A stretch of 64,000 bases of DNA from Roseobacter fucihabitans. Lineage in GTDB: Bacteria; Pseudomonadota; Alphaproteobacteria; Rhodobacterales; Rhodobacteraceae. Under the pieces are notes generated by a model. The model saw nothing but the letters and a program-made list of their open reading frames with translations. It was not told the origin of the DNA and did not search any database. The position numbers were made by a program, and so were the translations under genes. The DNA lies in NCBI RefSeq assembly GCF_014337925.2, contig NZ_CP143423.1:2262501-2326500 (forward strand), written 5' to 3'. Below are positions 7,759-19,203 of the stretch, piece by piece; position 1 is the first letter of the stretch; each line of letters starts with the position of its first letter.

Positions 7759-8106
7759 TCAGGCTTTCGACGCGATCTGAATGTCGTCACGCGCTTTATC
7801 ATCGACACGTGCCCTAAAGGGAATAATCTGAGCGGTCCGGGTCGGTGCATCCACGTAGTGTGCCTGCTCGCGCAGCGCTTCAGGCAGACCCGCGCCCGCG
7901 CGCTCGACAACCAGGCGGGGATTGCGCGCGCGGCGCATGGTTTGATGAATCTCCATCTCGAACTGCACAACATCGCCGGCATCAAAGAATGCATCTGCGG
8001 CAAAGATGTCATCCTTGGAGGTCAGAAAAGCCAGATCGCCCTGATCCTCGCACCAGATGACCGCTTTGCGATCCGACACGTCACTCCACAAAACAACCCC
8101 TATCAT
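7759..8106 (-). CDS. conserved hypothetical protein
   Basis: About 115 residues from ATG 8106; GGAAG sits five bases before it, whereas the longer reading begins with TTG and swallows that ribosome site. It starts MIGVVLWSDVSDRKAVIWCEDQG and is rich in acidic residues, with no membrane span. I recognise no domain. It is convergent with ilvH, whose stop is 3 bases away from its own. Confidence 0.6.
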   Translation of the reverse strand: MIGVVLWSDVSDRKAVIWCEDQGDLAFLTSKDDIFAADAFFDAGDVVQFEMEIHQTMRRARNPRLVVERAGAGLPEALREQAHYVDAPTRTAQIIPFRARVDDKARDDIQIASKA

Positions 8107-8372
8107 CACTTCTTCCAATCTTCTGCTCTGCTTTTTCTATTTGGATTAAGTCGACCCTCCCAACATGAGTACCAACAAGTTAACTAACGAACACGTGACA
8201 AAAACGGGACCGAGCGCTTGGAATTTGTGGCATTCTGCCGTAAGCCTGACACAAATACGATCTATCAGTGACTCTACTTGGCGTCAGTTTGACCCGATGA
8301 AATCAAATCTATTGGCTAAAACGCGCCATACGACGTAGTATGGTGCTGTTGCGACCAGACAAAGGAACGATC

Positions 8373-9170
8373 ATGCCTTTGAACGCCCGTACCCCAGCGG
8401 AGCTGCGCAATATGTTTGGTGCGAATCTGCATCGTCTATGCGCCAAATACCCGTCGATTTCGGCGCTCTCCAGGGATCTGGGGATCAACAGAACTCAATT
8501 CAATCGGTATCTGAACGGCGAGAGCTTTCCACGCCCGGACGTCTTGGCGCGGATCTGTGATTTCTTTTCTGTCGATGCGCGTATCCTGCTCGAACCGATT
8601 GATCAAGTTGCGCGCGACTTTAGTCCGGCCTCAAATGAATACCTGCGCGAGTTTACCGGACCGATGACGCAAACGATCCCGGAAGACAGCCTGCCAAGCG
8701 GGTTTTACCAGTTCACGCGGCGCAGTTTCATGAAAGACGATCTATACGTGCGCGGCATCATACAGATCAAACGACAAGGCGAGCACACCTTCCTGCGTGG
8801 ATTTGAGCCGAAAAACGCAATGGCCATGCAAGGCATTCCCGCGGCACCGAAATCGCGCGAATATCGCGGTTTTATCACGGCCATCGAGGACGGGGTCGTC
8901 GCCACCGTCAGCCGCCGCAATGGTATGTCCATTTCGTTCAATTATCTGAGCCGCGTGACCTCTTTTCAAAACAACTTCTGGGCCGGGTTCTGTGCGCGCC
9001 CCGTGAGAGAGAATGCCTCTACCAATCGCATGGCGCGTTTGGTATTTGAATTGCTTGGCACAAATCCGAAAAACGCTTTGGGGCCTGCACGCCAAGCTGG
9101 GTTTTGCGCTTTGGATGATCTGATGCCTTTTCACCAGACATTGCTGCAACCGCATGAACCTTTTCGCTGA
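8373..9170 (+). CDS. XRE-type helix-turn-helix transcription regulator
   Basis: 265 residues from ATG 8373, which follows AAAGGAACG; an upstream GTG reading is less likely. An N-terminal HTH (about residues 8-65) reads LRNMFGANLHRLC, SISALSRDLGINRTQFNRYLNGESFPRPDVLARIC. The remaining 200 residues form an uncharacterised, possibly ligand-sensing domain. It precedes a Rieske oxygenase by about 100 bases and may regulate it, which is inferred from position only. Confidence 0.75.
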   Translation: MPLNARTPAELRNMFGANLHRLCAKYPSISALSRDLGINRTQFNRYLNGESFPRPDVLARICDFFSVDARILLEPIDQVARDFSPASNEYLREFTGPMTQTIPEDSLPSGFYQFTRRSFMKDDLYVRGIIQIKRQGEHTFLRGFEPKNAMAMQGIPAAPKSREYRGFITAIEDGVVATVSRRNGMSISFNYLSRVTSFQNNFWAGFCARPVRENASTNRMARLVFELLGTNPKNALGPARQAGFCALDDLMPFHQTLLQPHEPFR

Positions 9171-9277
9171 CCTGTCCCGCAGGACAGCGATGTCGCCTTG
9201 AGAAAACTCCCGTCGTTTTGAGAACTGCAAGGAGCCGCGACCGGCCTATGCTCTTGCCATGATGCAGGAGAGTTGTA

Positions 9278-10438
9278 ATGCCTCAGACCCCAACCGATCT
9301 GTCCCAAGTTCGCCGCCCCATTGCAGTGGCAAATGGTCTGCCAAACGCCCATTATATCGACCCCGAAATCTATGCCGAAGAAAAAAACGCTTTGTTGGTG
9401 GACGGCTGGGCCGGGCTGGCCGTCGCGGCGGATGCTGCGGAAATCGGCGATGCCATGCCGCTGGAATTCCTTGGGATGCCGTTGCTGCTTGTCAGGGATC
9501 GCGCCAACCGGTTGCGCGTTTTTCAGAACATCTGTCGCCATCGCGGTATGATACTGGTGTCAGAACCGCGCCGGATCGAGGGGGCCATCCGCTGCCCCTA
9601 TCACAGTTGGTGCTATTCCACAGAGGGCAAACTGGTGAGCACCCCGCATGTGGGGGGGCCGGGACAGAACAAACATGACGGTATTGATCGCGCGCTTTTG
9701 GGACTTCTCGAGGTGCGCTCCCACATCTGGATGGGGGTCATATGGGTCAATCTTTCCAGCACAGCCCCGAGCTTTGACGTCGCGCATGCCGAACTCCTCG
9801 AACGCTGGGCAGAATTTGACAAACCGTTGTTTCATGGCGGTGCCGAGAGCCAATTCAAGCTGGATGTGAACTGCAATTGGAAACTGGCGGTGGAAAATTA
9901 TTGCGAAAGCTACCACTTGCCTTGGATACATCCGGGCTTGAACAGCTACTCCAGGTTGGAAGATCATTACCACATCGAAAGCCCCGGATTATTTTCAGGA
10001 CAAGGCACGTTGGTCTATCGCCAAATCACGGGCGATGACGGGTCTGTTTTTCCGGATTTTGACGGATTGAGCGTAAAATGGGATACTGCCGCAGAGTATA
10101 TTACGGGTTTTCCCAATGTGTTGCTGGGCGTGCACCGCGATCACACCTTCGCGATCATCCTGGAGCCGCAAGGGCCTGAAAAAACCCGCGAACATGTCCA
10201 TATTTTCTATACCACACCCGATACGGACCCCGTCCTGCGTGAAAAGAACGCAAAGCTTTGGAAAGATGTTTTTCTCGAGGATATTTTTGTCGTCGAAGGC
10301 ATGCAGCGCGGACGCCATGCCCATTCATTTGACGGTGGACGATTTTCGCCGGCCATGGACGGGCCGACGCATCTCTTTCACGACTGGGTGGCCGGGCGGG
10401 TCGATGCCCATCGCCACGCGGCGGATGCGGCGGAATGA
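9278..10438 (+). CDS. Rieske non-haem iron oxygenase, alpha subunit
   Basis: 386 residues. The Rieske cluster ligands are Cys86 and His88 (CRHRG), then Cys106 and His109 (CPYHSW), with the standard spacing. The catalytic iron site shows His213 and His218 in ENYCESYHLPWIH. The overall architecture matches choline-, carnitine- or stachydrine-type monooxygenases as well as ring hydroxylases, so the substrate is not assigned. A reductase is not adjacent. AGGAGAG precedes the ATG. The stop overlaps the next small gene by 4 bases. Confidence 0.85.
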   Translation: MPQTPTDLSQVRRPIAVANGLPNAHYIDPEIYAEEKNALLVDGWAGLAVAADAAEIGDAMPLEFLGMPLLLVRDRANRLRVFQNICRHRGMILVSEPRRIEGAIRCPYHSWCYSTEGKLVSTPHVGGPGQNKHDGIDRALLGLLEVRSHIWMGVIWVNLSSTAPSFDVAHAELLERWAEFDKPLFHGGAESQFKLDVNCNWKLAVENYCESYHLPWIHPGLNSYSRLEDHYHIESPGLFSGQGTLVYRQITGDDGSVFPDFDGLSVKWDTAAEYITGFPNVLLGVHRDHTFAIILEPQGPEKTREHVHIFYTTPDTDPVLREKNAKLWKDVFLEDIFVVEGMQRGRHAHSFDGGRFSPAMDGPTHLFHDWVAGRVDAHRHAADAAE

Positions 10439-10653
10439 GCGCATTGGATGACCGCCTCATTCTGGCGCATGAAGCGCAGGATGGACGGGCATTGGTCGAT
10501 CTTTATACCGAAGCCGCGCAGCTTGCCGAGGAGGAGGATGCACGGGCGTTTTATCTGACGCATGCTTTTGTGTTCGCCCTGGAGCAAGGCGCGCCGCAAG
10601 TGGCTCAATTGCGCCAACAGTTGATCGAAATGGGCCGCGAAACGCCGGTTTAG
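10435..10653 (+). CDS. small helical protein downstream of Rieske oxygenase
   Basis: 72 residues, translationally coupled to the oxygenase by ATGA. The sequence ([19 protein letters not shown] and so on) looks like one or two helix-turn-helix repeats of TPR type. No catalytic motif is seen. Coupling suggests an accessory role to the oxygenase, which is inference only. Confidence 0.65.
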   Translation: MSALDDRLILAHEAQDGRALVDLYTEAAQLAEEEDARAFYLTHAFVFALEQGAPQVAQLRQQLIEMGRETPV

Positions 10654-11435
10654 GGCGTGTCAGCCAGCAGACGGTAGAGATGCCAAGAGGCATGCCCCAA
10701 CCATGGCAGCACCAACCACAGACCCAGAAACCAAGGCACGATCGCGGCGAAACTCAGAACCGCGATGAGCAGACCCCAACAGATCATCACCGCCGGGGAT
10801 TTCTTGAGCGCTCCGAAGCTCGTGATCATCGCGGTAATGAAATCAATTTCACGATCCAGCAGAAGCGGCAGGCCGATGACCGACATCGCATAGATCAAAA
10901 GCGCGAATACAGCGCCCACGAGCGTGCCGAACGCCAGCATCGACAGCCCATTGAAGGTCAGGAAAACCTCAAACGAACTCGATATGTTGGTCATCGTCGA
11001 CAGGCCCAGGAAAAGCGCAAAGATCATATGTCCCAGAAAAAACCAGAACATGAAGATCACCACCATCATCGTACAAAGCGAGGGCAATTGGCGCAGCCGT
11101 TGATGCCATATCACGCCGAATATCGCCACGGCATTGACCGGCAGGTCGTTTTCCAACCGGCGCGATACCTCATAAAGACCAACCGCCGCAAAAGGCCCCA
11201 GCAATGGAAAGCCGATGGCCGCCAGCACCAGCCAGAACGTATGTCCTGTCGCCGCTGTGACCAGCGCCATCACCCAGCCCACCGCAATATAGAATGTCGC
11301 AAAAACCAGACCGTAAAACGGGCGGGCACGAAAATCCTGTGCGCCACGGCCGAGAGCGATTTTGAGGTCTGAAAACCGCGCAGGGCGCAGAGGCGGCGCG
11401 CCGATCTGTGGCTCTGTGCTGGCTGTCGTCGTCAT
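10650..11435 (-). CDS. DUF2189 family membrane protein
   Basis: 261 residues from ATG 11435, with AAGGGGAGGG just upstream. About six hydrophobic segments are visible ([108 protein letters not shown]). The DUF2189 pattern, with [15 protein letters not shown] and [15 protein letters not shown], is clear. Function is unknown; members often lie near oxidase genes. It lies immediately downstream of the amidase gene, 14 bases apart. Confidence 0.8.
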   Translation of the reverse strand: MTTTASTEPQIGAPPLRPARFSDLKIALGRGAQDFRARPFYGLVFATFYIAVGWVMALVTAATGHTFWLVLAAIGFPLLGPFAAVGLYEVSRRLENDLPVNAVAIFGVIWHQRLRQLPSLCTMMVVIFMFWFFLGHMIFALFLGLSTMTNISSSFEVFLTFNGLSMLAFGTLVGAVFALLIYAMSVIGLPLLLDREIDFITAMITSFGALKKSPAVMICWGLLIAVLSFAAIVPWFLGLWLVLPWLGHASWHLYRLLADTP

Positions 11436-11449
11436 CTGTGCCCCTCCCC

Positions 11450-12868
11450 TTATTGCCGCTCTATCATAGCAGGGTTTTTTTGCGGCCAGCCAGTGGCTTC
11501 GTGCCATTTCTGCGCAATTTGCAGAAGATGCCCGTCGCTTCCGGGGCGGCCCATCAATTGCAACCCCATCGGCAAACCTTGCGCACCAAAGCCGATGGGC
11601 ACATTAACCACCGGCAATCCGATCAGGCTGGCCGGAACCACAACCTGCATCCAGCGGTGATAGATATCCATCTGAACGCGCGCAATTTCGGTGGGGTGTT
11701 CCAGCGCGATATCGAACGGCCAGAGCTGCGCAGACGGCAGAGCCAGCACATCAAAACGCTCCAACAGCTTGGCGGCACAACGAAACCAGTCCGACCGCGT
11801 TTCACTGGCACCGTGGATGGTTAGCCCGGACATGTTACGGCCCCGCGCGATCTCCCAGATCATCGATTGTTTCAACAAGGCGCGCTTGACCGGATCGTCG
11901 TATTCCGCCCGCCTGGCCATCGCCACACGATAGGAGCGCAAATCAATCCAGCTTTGCCACATCGCATCCGCGCTGAACGGGGCCACCAGCGGATCAACGC
12001 TCCAGCCCCTCTGTTGCATCTGTGACAGCGCCGCCTCACAAAGCGCCAGAACGCCCGGCTCCATCGGGAAGGCCCCGCCCCAATCCCCCAGCCACGCGAT
12101 CTCTGGCACCCCAGGCAAGGCATCAATCTGTGGCAGGGTCGGCGCAATCTGCCGGCAAAATGGCACACGCGGATCGGGCCCCGCCATCGTATCAAGCAAT
12201 GCGGCAAGGTCGCCGGGCGTGCGCGCCATCGGGCCTTCGGTGGCGAGCATGTCCATAAACGCCTCGCCCTCGGGGTGGGCGGGCACAACACCCCAGGTTG
12301 GGCGCATGCCATAAACGTTGTTCCACCCGGCCGGATTGCGCAATGAGCCCATCATGTCCGACCCATCGGCCACGCAGAGCATCCCCGTCGCCAGCGCCAC
12401 CGCCGCACCGCCCGACGACCCGCCCGCGGATTTCGAAGGGTCATAAGGGTTGGCCGTCGCGCCATGCACCGGGTTAAAGGTATGGCTGCCCAGACCGAAT
12501 TCAGGCGTGTTGGTCTTGCCGATCACAATGGCCCCGGCGCCACGGAGCCGTGCCACCATCAGATCGTCCTGTGCGGCCATTTTTCCGGCGAAAATCGGTG
12601 ATCCTTTGGAGGTCGGAAAACCGCGCGCATTGGCCAAATCCTTGATCGCAATGGGAATACCATGCAGCCACCCGTTGCGATTTGACTGATCGCACGCGCG
12701 CGCTTCATCCATCAGCGCCGCGTGCGATTTCATCGAGACAATGGCGTTTACCTTTGGATTTACCGCGTCGATTCGCGCCAATGTTGCGCTCATGAGATCT
12801 TGCGCGCTGATATCACCCGCCGCCAAGGCATTTGAGAGCGCCAGTGCGGATCTACGCGCAAGCTCCAT
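11450..12868 (-). CDS. amidase-signature family hydrolase
   Basis: 472 residues. The Ser-cisSer-Lys triad is visible: Lys76 in PIAIKDL, Ser151 in the AGGSSGGAA signature, and Ser175 in [12 protein letters not shown]. Length and motif order fit aryl/aliphatic amidases acting on unknown amides; it is not GatA, because no GatB or GatC is near and the substrate loop differs. It starts 3 bases after prfB ends and may be transcribed with prfB and mrcA. Confidence 0.85.
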   Translation of the reverse strand: MELARRSALALSNALAAGDISAQDLMSATLARIDAVNPKVNAIVSMKSHAALMDEARACDQSNRNGWLHGIPIAIKDLANARGFPTSKGSPIFAGKMAAQDDLMVARLRGAGAIVIGKTNTPEFGLGSHTFNPVHGATANPYDPSKSAGGSSGGAAVALATGMLCVADGSDMMGSLRNPAGWNNVYGMRPTWGVVPAHPEGEAFMDMLATEGPMARTPGDLAALLDTMAGPDPRVPFCRQIAPTLPQIDALPGVPEIAWLGDWGGAFPMEPGVLALCEAALSQMQQRGWSVDPLVAPFSADAMWQSWIDLRSYRVAMARRAEYDDPVKRALLKQSMIWEIARGRNMSGLTIHGASETRSDWFRCAAKLLERFDVLALPSAQLWPFDIALEHPTEIARVQMDIYHRWMQVVVPASLIGLPVVNVPIGFGAQGLPMGLQLMGRPGSDGHLLQIAQKWHEATGWPQKNPAMIERQ

Positions 12869-12870
12869 GC

Positions 12871-13995
12871 TCAGCCGCTTTGCGCTTCGGCCCGGCTCTT
12901 GCCGGACACATCCATCGCCAGGGTCGCGCCCATCAACCCGTCCAGATCCCCATCAAGAACCCCCTTGGTATCGGAGGTTTCATAGTTGGTGCGCAGGTCC
13001 TTGACCATCTGATAGGGTTGCAAGACATAGGATCGGATCTGGTTGCCCCAGCCCGCATCGCCCTTGTTTTCATGCGCCTCATTGATGGCGGCATTGCGAC
13101 GGTCCAACTCCATCTGATAAAGCCTTGATTTTAAAGCCTTCATCGCGATATCACGGTTCTGGTGCTGGGATTTTTCGGAACTGGTCACGACAATGCCGGT
13201 GGGCGCATGGGTGATGCGCACGGCGGAATCTGTGGTGTTCACATGCTGCCCACCTGCGCCCGATGAACGATAGGTATCAATGCGGATATCTGAGGGGTTC
13301 ACCTCAATGTCGATATTGTCATCCACAACCGGATAGACCCAGACCGACGTGAAGGACGTGTGCCGCTTAGCCGCTGAATCAAACGGCGAGATGCGCACCA
13401 ACCGGTGCACGCCGCTCTCCGATTTCAGCCAGCCATAGGCGTTCAGACCAGTGATCTTGTAGACAGCGGATTTGATGCCCGCCTCCTCGCCAGCACTCTC
13501 GGCCTGCAGTTCGACCTTATAGCCCTTCTTCTCTGCCCAACGGACATACATCCGCGCCAGCATCGAGGCCCAGTCACAGCTTTCCGTGCCGCCTGCCCCG
13601 GCGTTGACCTCAAGGAATGTATCATTGCCATCGGCCTCGCCGTCCAGCAGCGCCTCAAGCTCTTTCTTGGCCGCGGTGGTCTCCAGCGCCTTCAGTGCCG
13701 CTTCGGCATCCGCGACGACCTCATCGTCCTCTTCCATCTCGCCCAATTCGATCAACTCGACATTGTCGGCAAGGTCCTGCTTGATCCCCTCATAGGTCGC
13801 AATCGCATCCACCAGGGCTTGCCGGTCGCGCATCAATTTCTGCGCCGCATCCGGATCATCCCAAAGCGTGGGGTCCTCGACACGCGCGTTGAACTCCTCC
13901 AGCCGAAAGCCGGCGGTCTCCACATCCAACCGCTGAGCGAGCAGGTTCAGGGATTTTTCGATCTTCTCAACGGTATTTTGTGCGTCAGCGCGCAT
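12871..13995 (-). CDS. prfB: peptide chain release factor 2
   Basis: 374 residues. It carries the RF2 stop-codon tripeptide Ser-Pro-Phe (203-205, RISPFDSA), which reads UGA/UAA, and the peptidyl-tRNA hydrolysis motif GGQ (248-250, [10 protein letters not shown]). The N terminus ([14 protein letters not shown]) runs continuously in one frame. There is thus no autoregulatory +1 programmed frameshift like that of E. coli prfB. It lies downstream of mrcA in the same direction, a common arrangement in Rhodobacterales. Confidence 0.97.
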   Translation of the reverse strand: MRADAQNTVEKIEKSLNLLAQRLDVETAGFRLEEFNARVEDPTLWDDPDAAQKLMRDRQALVDAIATYEGIKQDLADNVELIELGEMEEDDEVVADAEAALKALETTAAKKELEALLDGEADGNDTFLEVNAGAGGTESCDWASMLARMYVRWAEKKGYKVELQAESAGEEAGIKSAVYKITGLNAYGWLKSESGVHRLVRISPFDSAAKRHTSFTSVWVYPVVDDNIDIEVNPSDIRIDTYRSSGAGGQHVNTTDSAVRITHAPTGIVVTSSEKSQHQNRDIAMKALKSRLYQMELDRRNAAINEAHENKGDAGWGNQIRSYVLQPYQMVKDLRTNYETSDTKGVLDGDLDGLMGATLAMDVSGKSRAEAQSG

Positions 13996-14078
13996 GAAAC
14001 TGGCCTTTGGCGTTGGGTTTGAACGGTGTGATAAACCAGCGCCCTGCCAGCGGCAAGGGAACCTGCACGCAAGCCGCG

Positions 14079-16631
14079 TTAATAAAGCCCGCCAGAACTC
14101 AACGTCCCGAAATCAGCCTTGGGCCCCACGGTCGTGGTTTCACCGGTCGAGGTGGTCACTTGCTGTTGCTGCTGGCCAACCTCTTCGAACAGCGGCAGGT
14201 TCTGGCCCATCGCAAAGCCCCCATCATAGGTGATCCCGAATATCGGCTGTTCCCCCTCGCGGAAATACTCGGCCACGACAGTTTCGCCGGTCGCATCATC
14301 CCCCAGACGCGCGCCGGTAAAGCGGTCGATCTTGATGAAACGCCCGCCCGGTGGCACCTCGAAGGGACCACCGCCGTATTTCTTGGTCGCCTCTTCCATG
14401 AACCGCTGGAAGACGGGACCACACATGCCGCCCCCTGAGGCCCCACGACCCATTGCACGCGGCTGGTCATACCCGATATAACACCCCGCCACGATGTTGC
14501 TGGTGAAGCCGATGAACCACACGTCCTTGGCCTCATTGGTGGTACCGGTTTTACCCGCCGTGGGCACCGGCAGGTTCACCGTGCGGCTCGCCGTGCCGCG
14601 CTCGACCACGCCGCGCATCATCGAGGTCAATTGATAGGCGGTAATCGGATCCATCACCCGCTCGCGGTTCGAAATGATCTTGGGCGGGAGGCCCGCATCC
14701 AGACTGGCCAATTCGCAGTCATAACATTGGCGCTCATCATGTCGGTAAATGGTCTTGCCATATCGGTCCTGCACGCGGTCCACCAATGTCGGACGCACGC
14801 GCTCGCCGCCATTGGCAAACATCGCATAGGCCGCAACCATTTGATAAAGCGTGGTTTCCTCAGACCCCAGGGAGTTGGCCAGAAATGTCCCCATGTTGTC
14901 ATAGACGCCAAATCGTTCGGCATAATCGGCAACAACATCCATCCCGATTTCCTGCGCCAGCCGGATCGTCATCAGGTTGCGTGAGCGTTCAATACCCGTG
15001 CGCAGCGGCGTCGGGCCATAAAACTCACGTGATGAATTTCGCGGGCGCCACAGGCCCTGCGGCGTGTTGATTTCAATCGGGGCGTCCACCACGATGGTGG
15101 CGGGGGAATAACCGCTGTCCAATGCGGCCGCGTAGACAAAGGGTTTGAAACTGGAGCCGGGTTGGCGTTTGGCCTGAGTGGCGCGATTGAACACGCTGGC
15201 CTGATAGGAAAAGCCCCCCTGCATCGAAATCACCCGCCCGGTGTTCACATCCATCGCAACAAAGCCGCCCTGCACCGCAGGCACCTGTCGCAGCGTCCAG
15301 CGCACGAAGGTGCCATCCTCATCGGAGGTCATGGCGCGCACATGGACCACGTCGCCCACCTCCAGAAGATCACCGGCAACCGATGCCTTGCCCCCCGTGG
15401 TGCCATCCTCGGACCGCTTTCGCGCCCAGGTGACGTCCCTGGCAGTGATGAAATGACCATCTGCGTCTTCGGCCACACCCTCTATGCCGATGCGCGCATC
15501 ATTGCTGCCGACCGATAGAACGACAGCGGGATACCAAGGCCCGTTCAGCTCGATATCGCGCGCCATTTTCGTTGCAAGCAATGCAGCGCGCCATTTTTCT
15601 TCGCTGTCTAGCTCAGCCGGATCAATCTTGATCCGGGCTTCGCGCCAAATGCCCCGTCCCCGATCATATTCCTCAAGCCCGCGACGCAGAGACTGCGCGG
15701 CTATGGGCTGCATTTCCTGATCAATGGTGGCGCGAACGGTCAACCCCCCGGTGAAAAACTCGCCCTCACCGAAGTTTTCCGTCAGCTGGCGACGAATTTC
15801 ATCGGTAAAATAGTCACGCGGGGGCAGTTCGTCCTTGAAGCTCTCGAAATCACCGTTCTGAACCGAGCGCAACGGCGCGTTCAACTCTGTAAGCAAAGCC
15901 TCCTGCGTGATGTATCCGTTCTCCATCATCTCTTTCAGAACGAAGTTACGACGCGCCAGCAGCCGGTCTTTCTGGCGCACCGGATGATAATCGCTTGGCG
16001 CTTTTGGCAGCGAGGCCAGAAACGCCGCCTCATGCGGGGCGAGGTCCGCAAGCGGTTTATTGAAGTAAGTCTGCGAGGCCGCCGCCACGCCATAGGAATT
16101 CTGCCCCAGGAAAATTTCGTTCAGGTAGAGTTCGAGGATGCGCTCTTTGCTAAGCGTCTGCTCAAGACGGGACGCAAGGATGATTTCCTTGATCTTGCGC
16201 TCGGCCTGACGATCGCCGGAAAGCAGAAAGTTTTTCATCACCTGTTGCGTGATCGTCGAGGCCCCGCGCACGTCCTGCCCACGCGATTTCACCGCATCAA
16301 AAGCCGCCGCCCCGATGCCGCGAAGATCATACCCTTCGTGGATATAGAAATTCTTGTCTTCAGCCGAAATAAACGCCTGTTTGATCAGATCGGGTATGGT
16401 TTCTGCCGCGGCAAAAAGACGCCGTTCCTTGGCGAATTCATCAATGATCTGACCCTGACCGGAATAAATCCGGCTTATGGTCGGTGGCGAATATTGCGCC
16501 AATGACTCGTGGCTGGGCAGATCGCGACCATACATCCACAACACCGCGCCCACGGTCAGGGCAACCATGCCGATGGCCATGGTGACAGTGGTGAAAATGC
16601 CACCGAAAAAAGACAATATGAATCTGAACAC
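14079..16631 (-). CDS. mrcA: penicillin-binding protein 1A (bifunctional)
   Basis: 850 residues, inner membrane. A membrane anchor covers about residues 1-35. The GT51 transglycosylase domain shows [11 protein letters not shown] with the catalytic Glu and [13 protein letters not shown]. The transpeptidase domain shows the nucleophile Ser493 in SSFK, the SRN triad and Lys694 of [11 protein letters not shown] proline/glutamine-rich tail ends the protein. It polymerises and cross-links peptidoglycan. It sits between a cell-wall amidase and prfB, all on the minus strand. Confidence 0.96.
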   Translation of the reverse strand: MFRFILSFFGGIFTTVTMAIGMVALTVGAVLWMYGRDLPSHESLAQYSPPTISRIYSGQGQIIDEFAKERRLFAAAETIPDLIKQAFISAEDKNFYIHEGYDLRGIGAAAFDAVKSRGQDVRGASTITQQVMKNFLLSGDRQAERKIKEIILASRLEQTLSKERILELYLNEIFLGQNSYGVAAASQTYFNKPLADLAPHEAAFLASLPKAPSDYHPVRQKDRLLARRNFVLKEMMENGYITQEALLTELNAPLRSVQNGDFESFKDELPPRDYFTDEIRRQLTENFGEGEFFTGGLTVRATIDQEMQPIAAQSLRRGLEEYDRGRGIWREARIKIDPAELDSEEKWRAALLATKMARDIELNGPWYPAVVLSVGSNDARIGIEGVAEDADGHFITARDVTWARKRSEDGTTGGKASVAGDLLEVGDVVHVRAMTSDEDGTFVRWTLRQVPAVQGGFVAMDVNTGRVISMQGGFSYQASVFNRATQAKRQPGSSFKPFVYAAALDSGYSPATIVVDAPIEINTPQGLWRPRNSSREFYGPTPLRTGIERSRNLMTIRLAQEIGMDVVADYAERFGVYDNMGTFLANSLGSEETTLYQMVAAYAMFANGGERVRPTLVDRVQDRYGKTIYRHDERQCYDCELASLDAGLPPKIISNRERVMDPITAYQLTSMMRGVVERGTASRTVNLPVPTAGKTGTTNEAKDVWFIGFTSNIVAGCYIGYDQPRAMGRGASGGGMCGPVFQRFMEEATKKYGGGPFEVPPGGRFIKIDRFTGARLGDDATGETVVAEYFREGEQPIFGITYDGGFAMGQNLPLFEEVGQQQQQVTTSTGETTTVGPKADFGTLSSGGLY

Positions 16632-16744
16632 GCGCGATCGGCCTTTTGATTTGCTTGTCTTTATATAGGTAGTGCGGCGCGCGGCGTCAAAACACGAAAC
16701 CTTACCGAAGACGGCATCACCGGCTGCTCTTTGCCGCTTTTGCC

Positions 16745-17971
16745 TTATTGTCGTACCAGCGGCCGTTTTGCGGCATCCCCATCACGCCACGTCATGATCG
16801 CATGTACCATGCCACCGGTCATTCTGGCCCTCCAGGTCGGGTCGCGCAGGTTGGCAAGATCGCGCGCGCTGGACAAAAATCCGACCTCGACCAGCACCGA
16901 CGGGATATCCGCCGATTTCAAAACGGAGAACCCCGCATTGCGCAGCGGGCGGCGGTTCATCGGTCCGCCCGCCTGTGTCATGCCCTTGACCAGCGCAGCG
17001 GCAAGCGCCTCTGAACGCGGTTCGGTTTCCTGGCGTGCCAGGTCCAGCAAGACACTGGCCACCTCGTCATCCGACCCGGTCAGATCCGTCCCCGCAATGA
17101 TATCAGCCCGGCTGTGGCGGGCGGCCAGATGCGCCGTGGCTTTATCGCTCGCCGCTTCCGAGAGCACATAAACCGTCGCGCCCTGCGCACCGCCCTCGCT
17201 CAACGCATCCGCATGCAGCGAGATGAAAACATCCGCTCCCGCACGGTGGGCAATGGCCACACGCCCTTCCAGTGACACAAAAACATCCGCCTCCCGGGTC
17301 AATACGACATCGGACACACCCGAGCGCAGCAAAGCCTCCCGCAGCTCAAAAGCCAGCATCAGCATCAGCTCTTTTTCGTTGACGTTTTCACGCTCAGCGC
17401 CAGGATCAACACCCCCATGTCCGGGATCAATGGCAACCACAAACCGGTCATCCACCAGCGGTGCCGGCACCTGTTGCGGCTGCGGTTGCGGCCAGAGCGC
17501 ATCTTGGGGCGCACCGGCGCGCGCCTGAAACGCATCGGGCTCGGTCGCCGCCATGGTAATGGACAAGACCGCGCGCCCCGTCGCCTCATTTAGGCGCATT
17601 GTGACCTCATCGGGCAGCATTGGACCCTCCAGATCGGCCACCAGACGCGACCATCCGGGCTGGAAATTCCCGAAACGTAGATTGCTCAAAGCGTCCGTTC
17701 CGGCCAAAAGGTCCGCCGCGCGCAGGCCGGACCAGTCGACAGTGCGAAAATCAAGCACCAGCCGTGGTGGATTCGCCAGCGTGAACACCCGAAACGGCAC
17801 GCCCTGGCTGAGGTGCAATTCAATATCGGTCTTGCCAAACCAACGGTCTTTGATTCTGCTTTGATCCGCATCCACACGCGCCGTGGCAGTCATCTCCTGT
17901 GCGGATAGCGCAGATAGAGAGGCCAGGCCCATCCAGATGCAAGCGGTCAAAAAAGCGAGGTGCCGGATCAT
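16745..17971 (-). CDS. amiC: N-acetylmuramoyl-L-alanine amidase with AMIN domain
   Basis: 408 residues with a signal peptide (residues 1-24, ending ALSAQ). The AMIN domain (about 40-145), which targets septal peptidoglycan, is followed by a Pro/Gln-rich linker (PQPQPQQVPAP) and an Amidase_3 domain. The zinc ligands are visible: His185 in AIDPGHGG, Glu199 in NEKELML, and a later His in FISLHADAL. It cleaves the lactyl-alanine bond during cell separation. The symbol is by architecture; AmiA/B/C paralogues cannot be told apart here. It lies 113 bases upstream of mrcA. Confidence 0.9.
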   Translation of the reverse strand: MIRHLAFLTACIWMGLASLSALSAQEMTATARVDADQSRIKDRWFGKTDIELHLSQGVPFRVFTLANPPRLVLDFRTVDWSGLRAADLLAGTDALSNLRFGNFQPGWSRLVADLEGPMLPDEVTMRLNEATGRAVLSITMAATEPDAFQARAGAPQDALWPQPQPQQVPAPLVDDRFVVAIDPGHGGVDPGAERENVNEKELMLMLAFELREALLRSGVSDVVLTREADVFVSLEGRVAIAHRAGADVFISLHADALSEGGAQGATVYVLSEAASDKATAHLAARHSRADIIAGTDLTGSDDEVASVLLDLARQETEPRSEALAAALVKGMTQAGGPMNRRPLRNAGFSVLKSADIPSVLVEVGFLSSARDLANLRDPTWRARMTGGMVHAIMTWRDGDAAKRPLVRQ

Positions 17972-18037
17972 GTTCTGCTCTGCCGGTTATGGTTTTGCGC
18001 AGTGTAACGCAGGCATAGGCGCAAGGGGAACACCTGA

Positions 18038-19180
18038 TCAACGCGCGTTCATGAAATCCTTGAGCCGCGCAAGACCCTCGGTAATATCTGCCGTGCTGCG
18101 CGCGTAAGAAAACCGCAAGGTCGTATGACCGCGCACGGGGTCAAAATCCAGACCCGGCGTCACGGCGACACCCGCCACTTGCAGGATTTCATCCGCAAAG
18201 GCACGGCTGTCCGCAGTCAGATCGGACACATCCGCATAAACATAAAACGCGCCATCGGGCGGCGCGATCTTGGTGAACCCCGCTTGCGGCAGGCCTTGCA
18301 GCATCAGCGCGCGATTGGCGCGATAGACATCCATGTTACGCTGCAATTCATCCGTGGCATCCATCGCCGCAAGGGCCGCGACCTGGCTGGCGTGCGGTGC
18401 ACAAATGAACATGTTCTGGGCGATCCGCTCCACAATCCGCACATGATCTTTGGGCACCACCATCCAGCCGACACGCCAGCCGGTCATGGAAAAATACTTG
18501 GAAAACGAATTGATCACATAGGTTTCATCAGTGATCTGCAAAGCGGTCACGGCTTTGGCTCCATATTCGATGCCATGATAGATTTCGTCAGAAATGAACG
18601 CGGCCCCTTGCGCCTGTGTCGCCTCGATCAGAGCGCGCATCGCCGTGACATCCAGCATGGTCCCCGTGGGGTTCGCCGGTGAGGCCACCAGCAAACCGGC
18701 CAGATCCATACCGGCAAAATCAGACGGCACCGGTTGATAACGATTCTCCAGCGCGGTCGGCAAATCCACCGGTTGCAGGTCGAGCGCGCGCAATATCTGG
18801 CGATAACTCGGATAGCCCGGCGCACCGATGCCGACCCGATCACCGGTGTCAAACAGCGCGGTGAACGCCAAAAGGAACCCGCCCGACGATCCCGGCGTGA
18901 TCACAACCCGGCTGGGGTCCAGGTCGACATCATACCAATCACCATACATCCGTGCGATCCGCGCCCGCAATTCAGGCAAGCCCAGGGCCACCGTGTACCC
19001 CAATGGACCCGCCGCCATTGCTCGGGTTAACGCTTTGCTCGCCGCGCGCGGCGCGCCGGTTCCGGGCTGCCCAACCTCCATATAGATCACCTGCCGACCC
19101 GTCGCCTCCAAAGCGCGCGCGGCCTCCATCACATCCATCACAATGAAGGGATCAACCACAGACCGCCTTGAACTACGCAT
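18038..19180 (-). CDS. class I/II PLP-dependent aminotransferase
   Basis: 380 residues. Fold type I aminotransferase with SPANPTGT, the ISDEIYHGIEYG motif, the Schiff-base Lys228 in NSFSKYFSMTGWRVGW, and a C-terminal Arg in TLRFSYAR. It resembles aspartate/tyrosine-type aminotransferases, but the amino acid cannot be named. It is divergent from the M48 peptidase gene with only 23 bases between the start codons. Confidence 0.88.
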   Translation of the reverse strand: MRSSRRSVVDPFIVMDVMEAARALEATGRQVIYMEVGQPGTGAPRAASKALTRAMAAGPLGYTVALGLPELRARIARMYGDWYDVDLDPSRVVITPGSSGGFLLAFTALFDTGDRVGIGAPGYPSYRQILRALDLQPVDLPTALENRYQPVPSDFAGMDLAGLLVASPANPTGTMLDVTAMRALIEATQAQGAAFISDEIYHGIEYGAKAVTALQITDETYVINSFSKYFSMTGWRVGWMVVPKDHVRIVERIAQNMFICAPHASQVAALAAMDATDELQRNMDVYRANRALMLQGLPQAGFTKIAPPDGAFYVYADVSDLTADSRAFADEILQVAGVAVTPGLDFDPVRGHTTLRFSYARSTADITEGLARLKDFMNAR

Positions 19181-19203
19181 AAAATCACTCCACGCTAGGT
19201 TTC

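Noticed and set aside
13900-13995. Programmed +1 frameshift in prfB
   Set aside because: The gene is open in a single frame from the first codon, with no internal early UGA.
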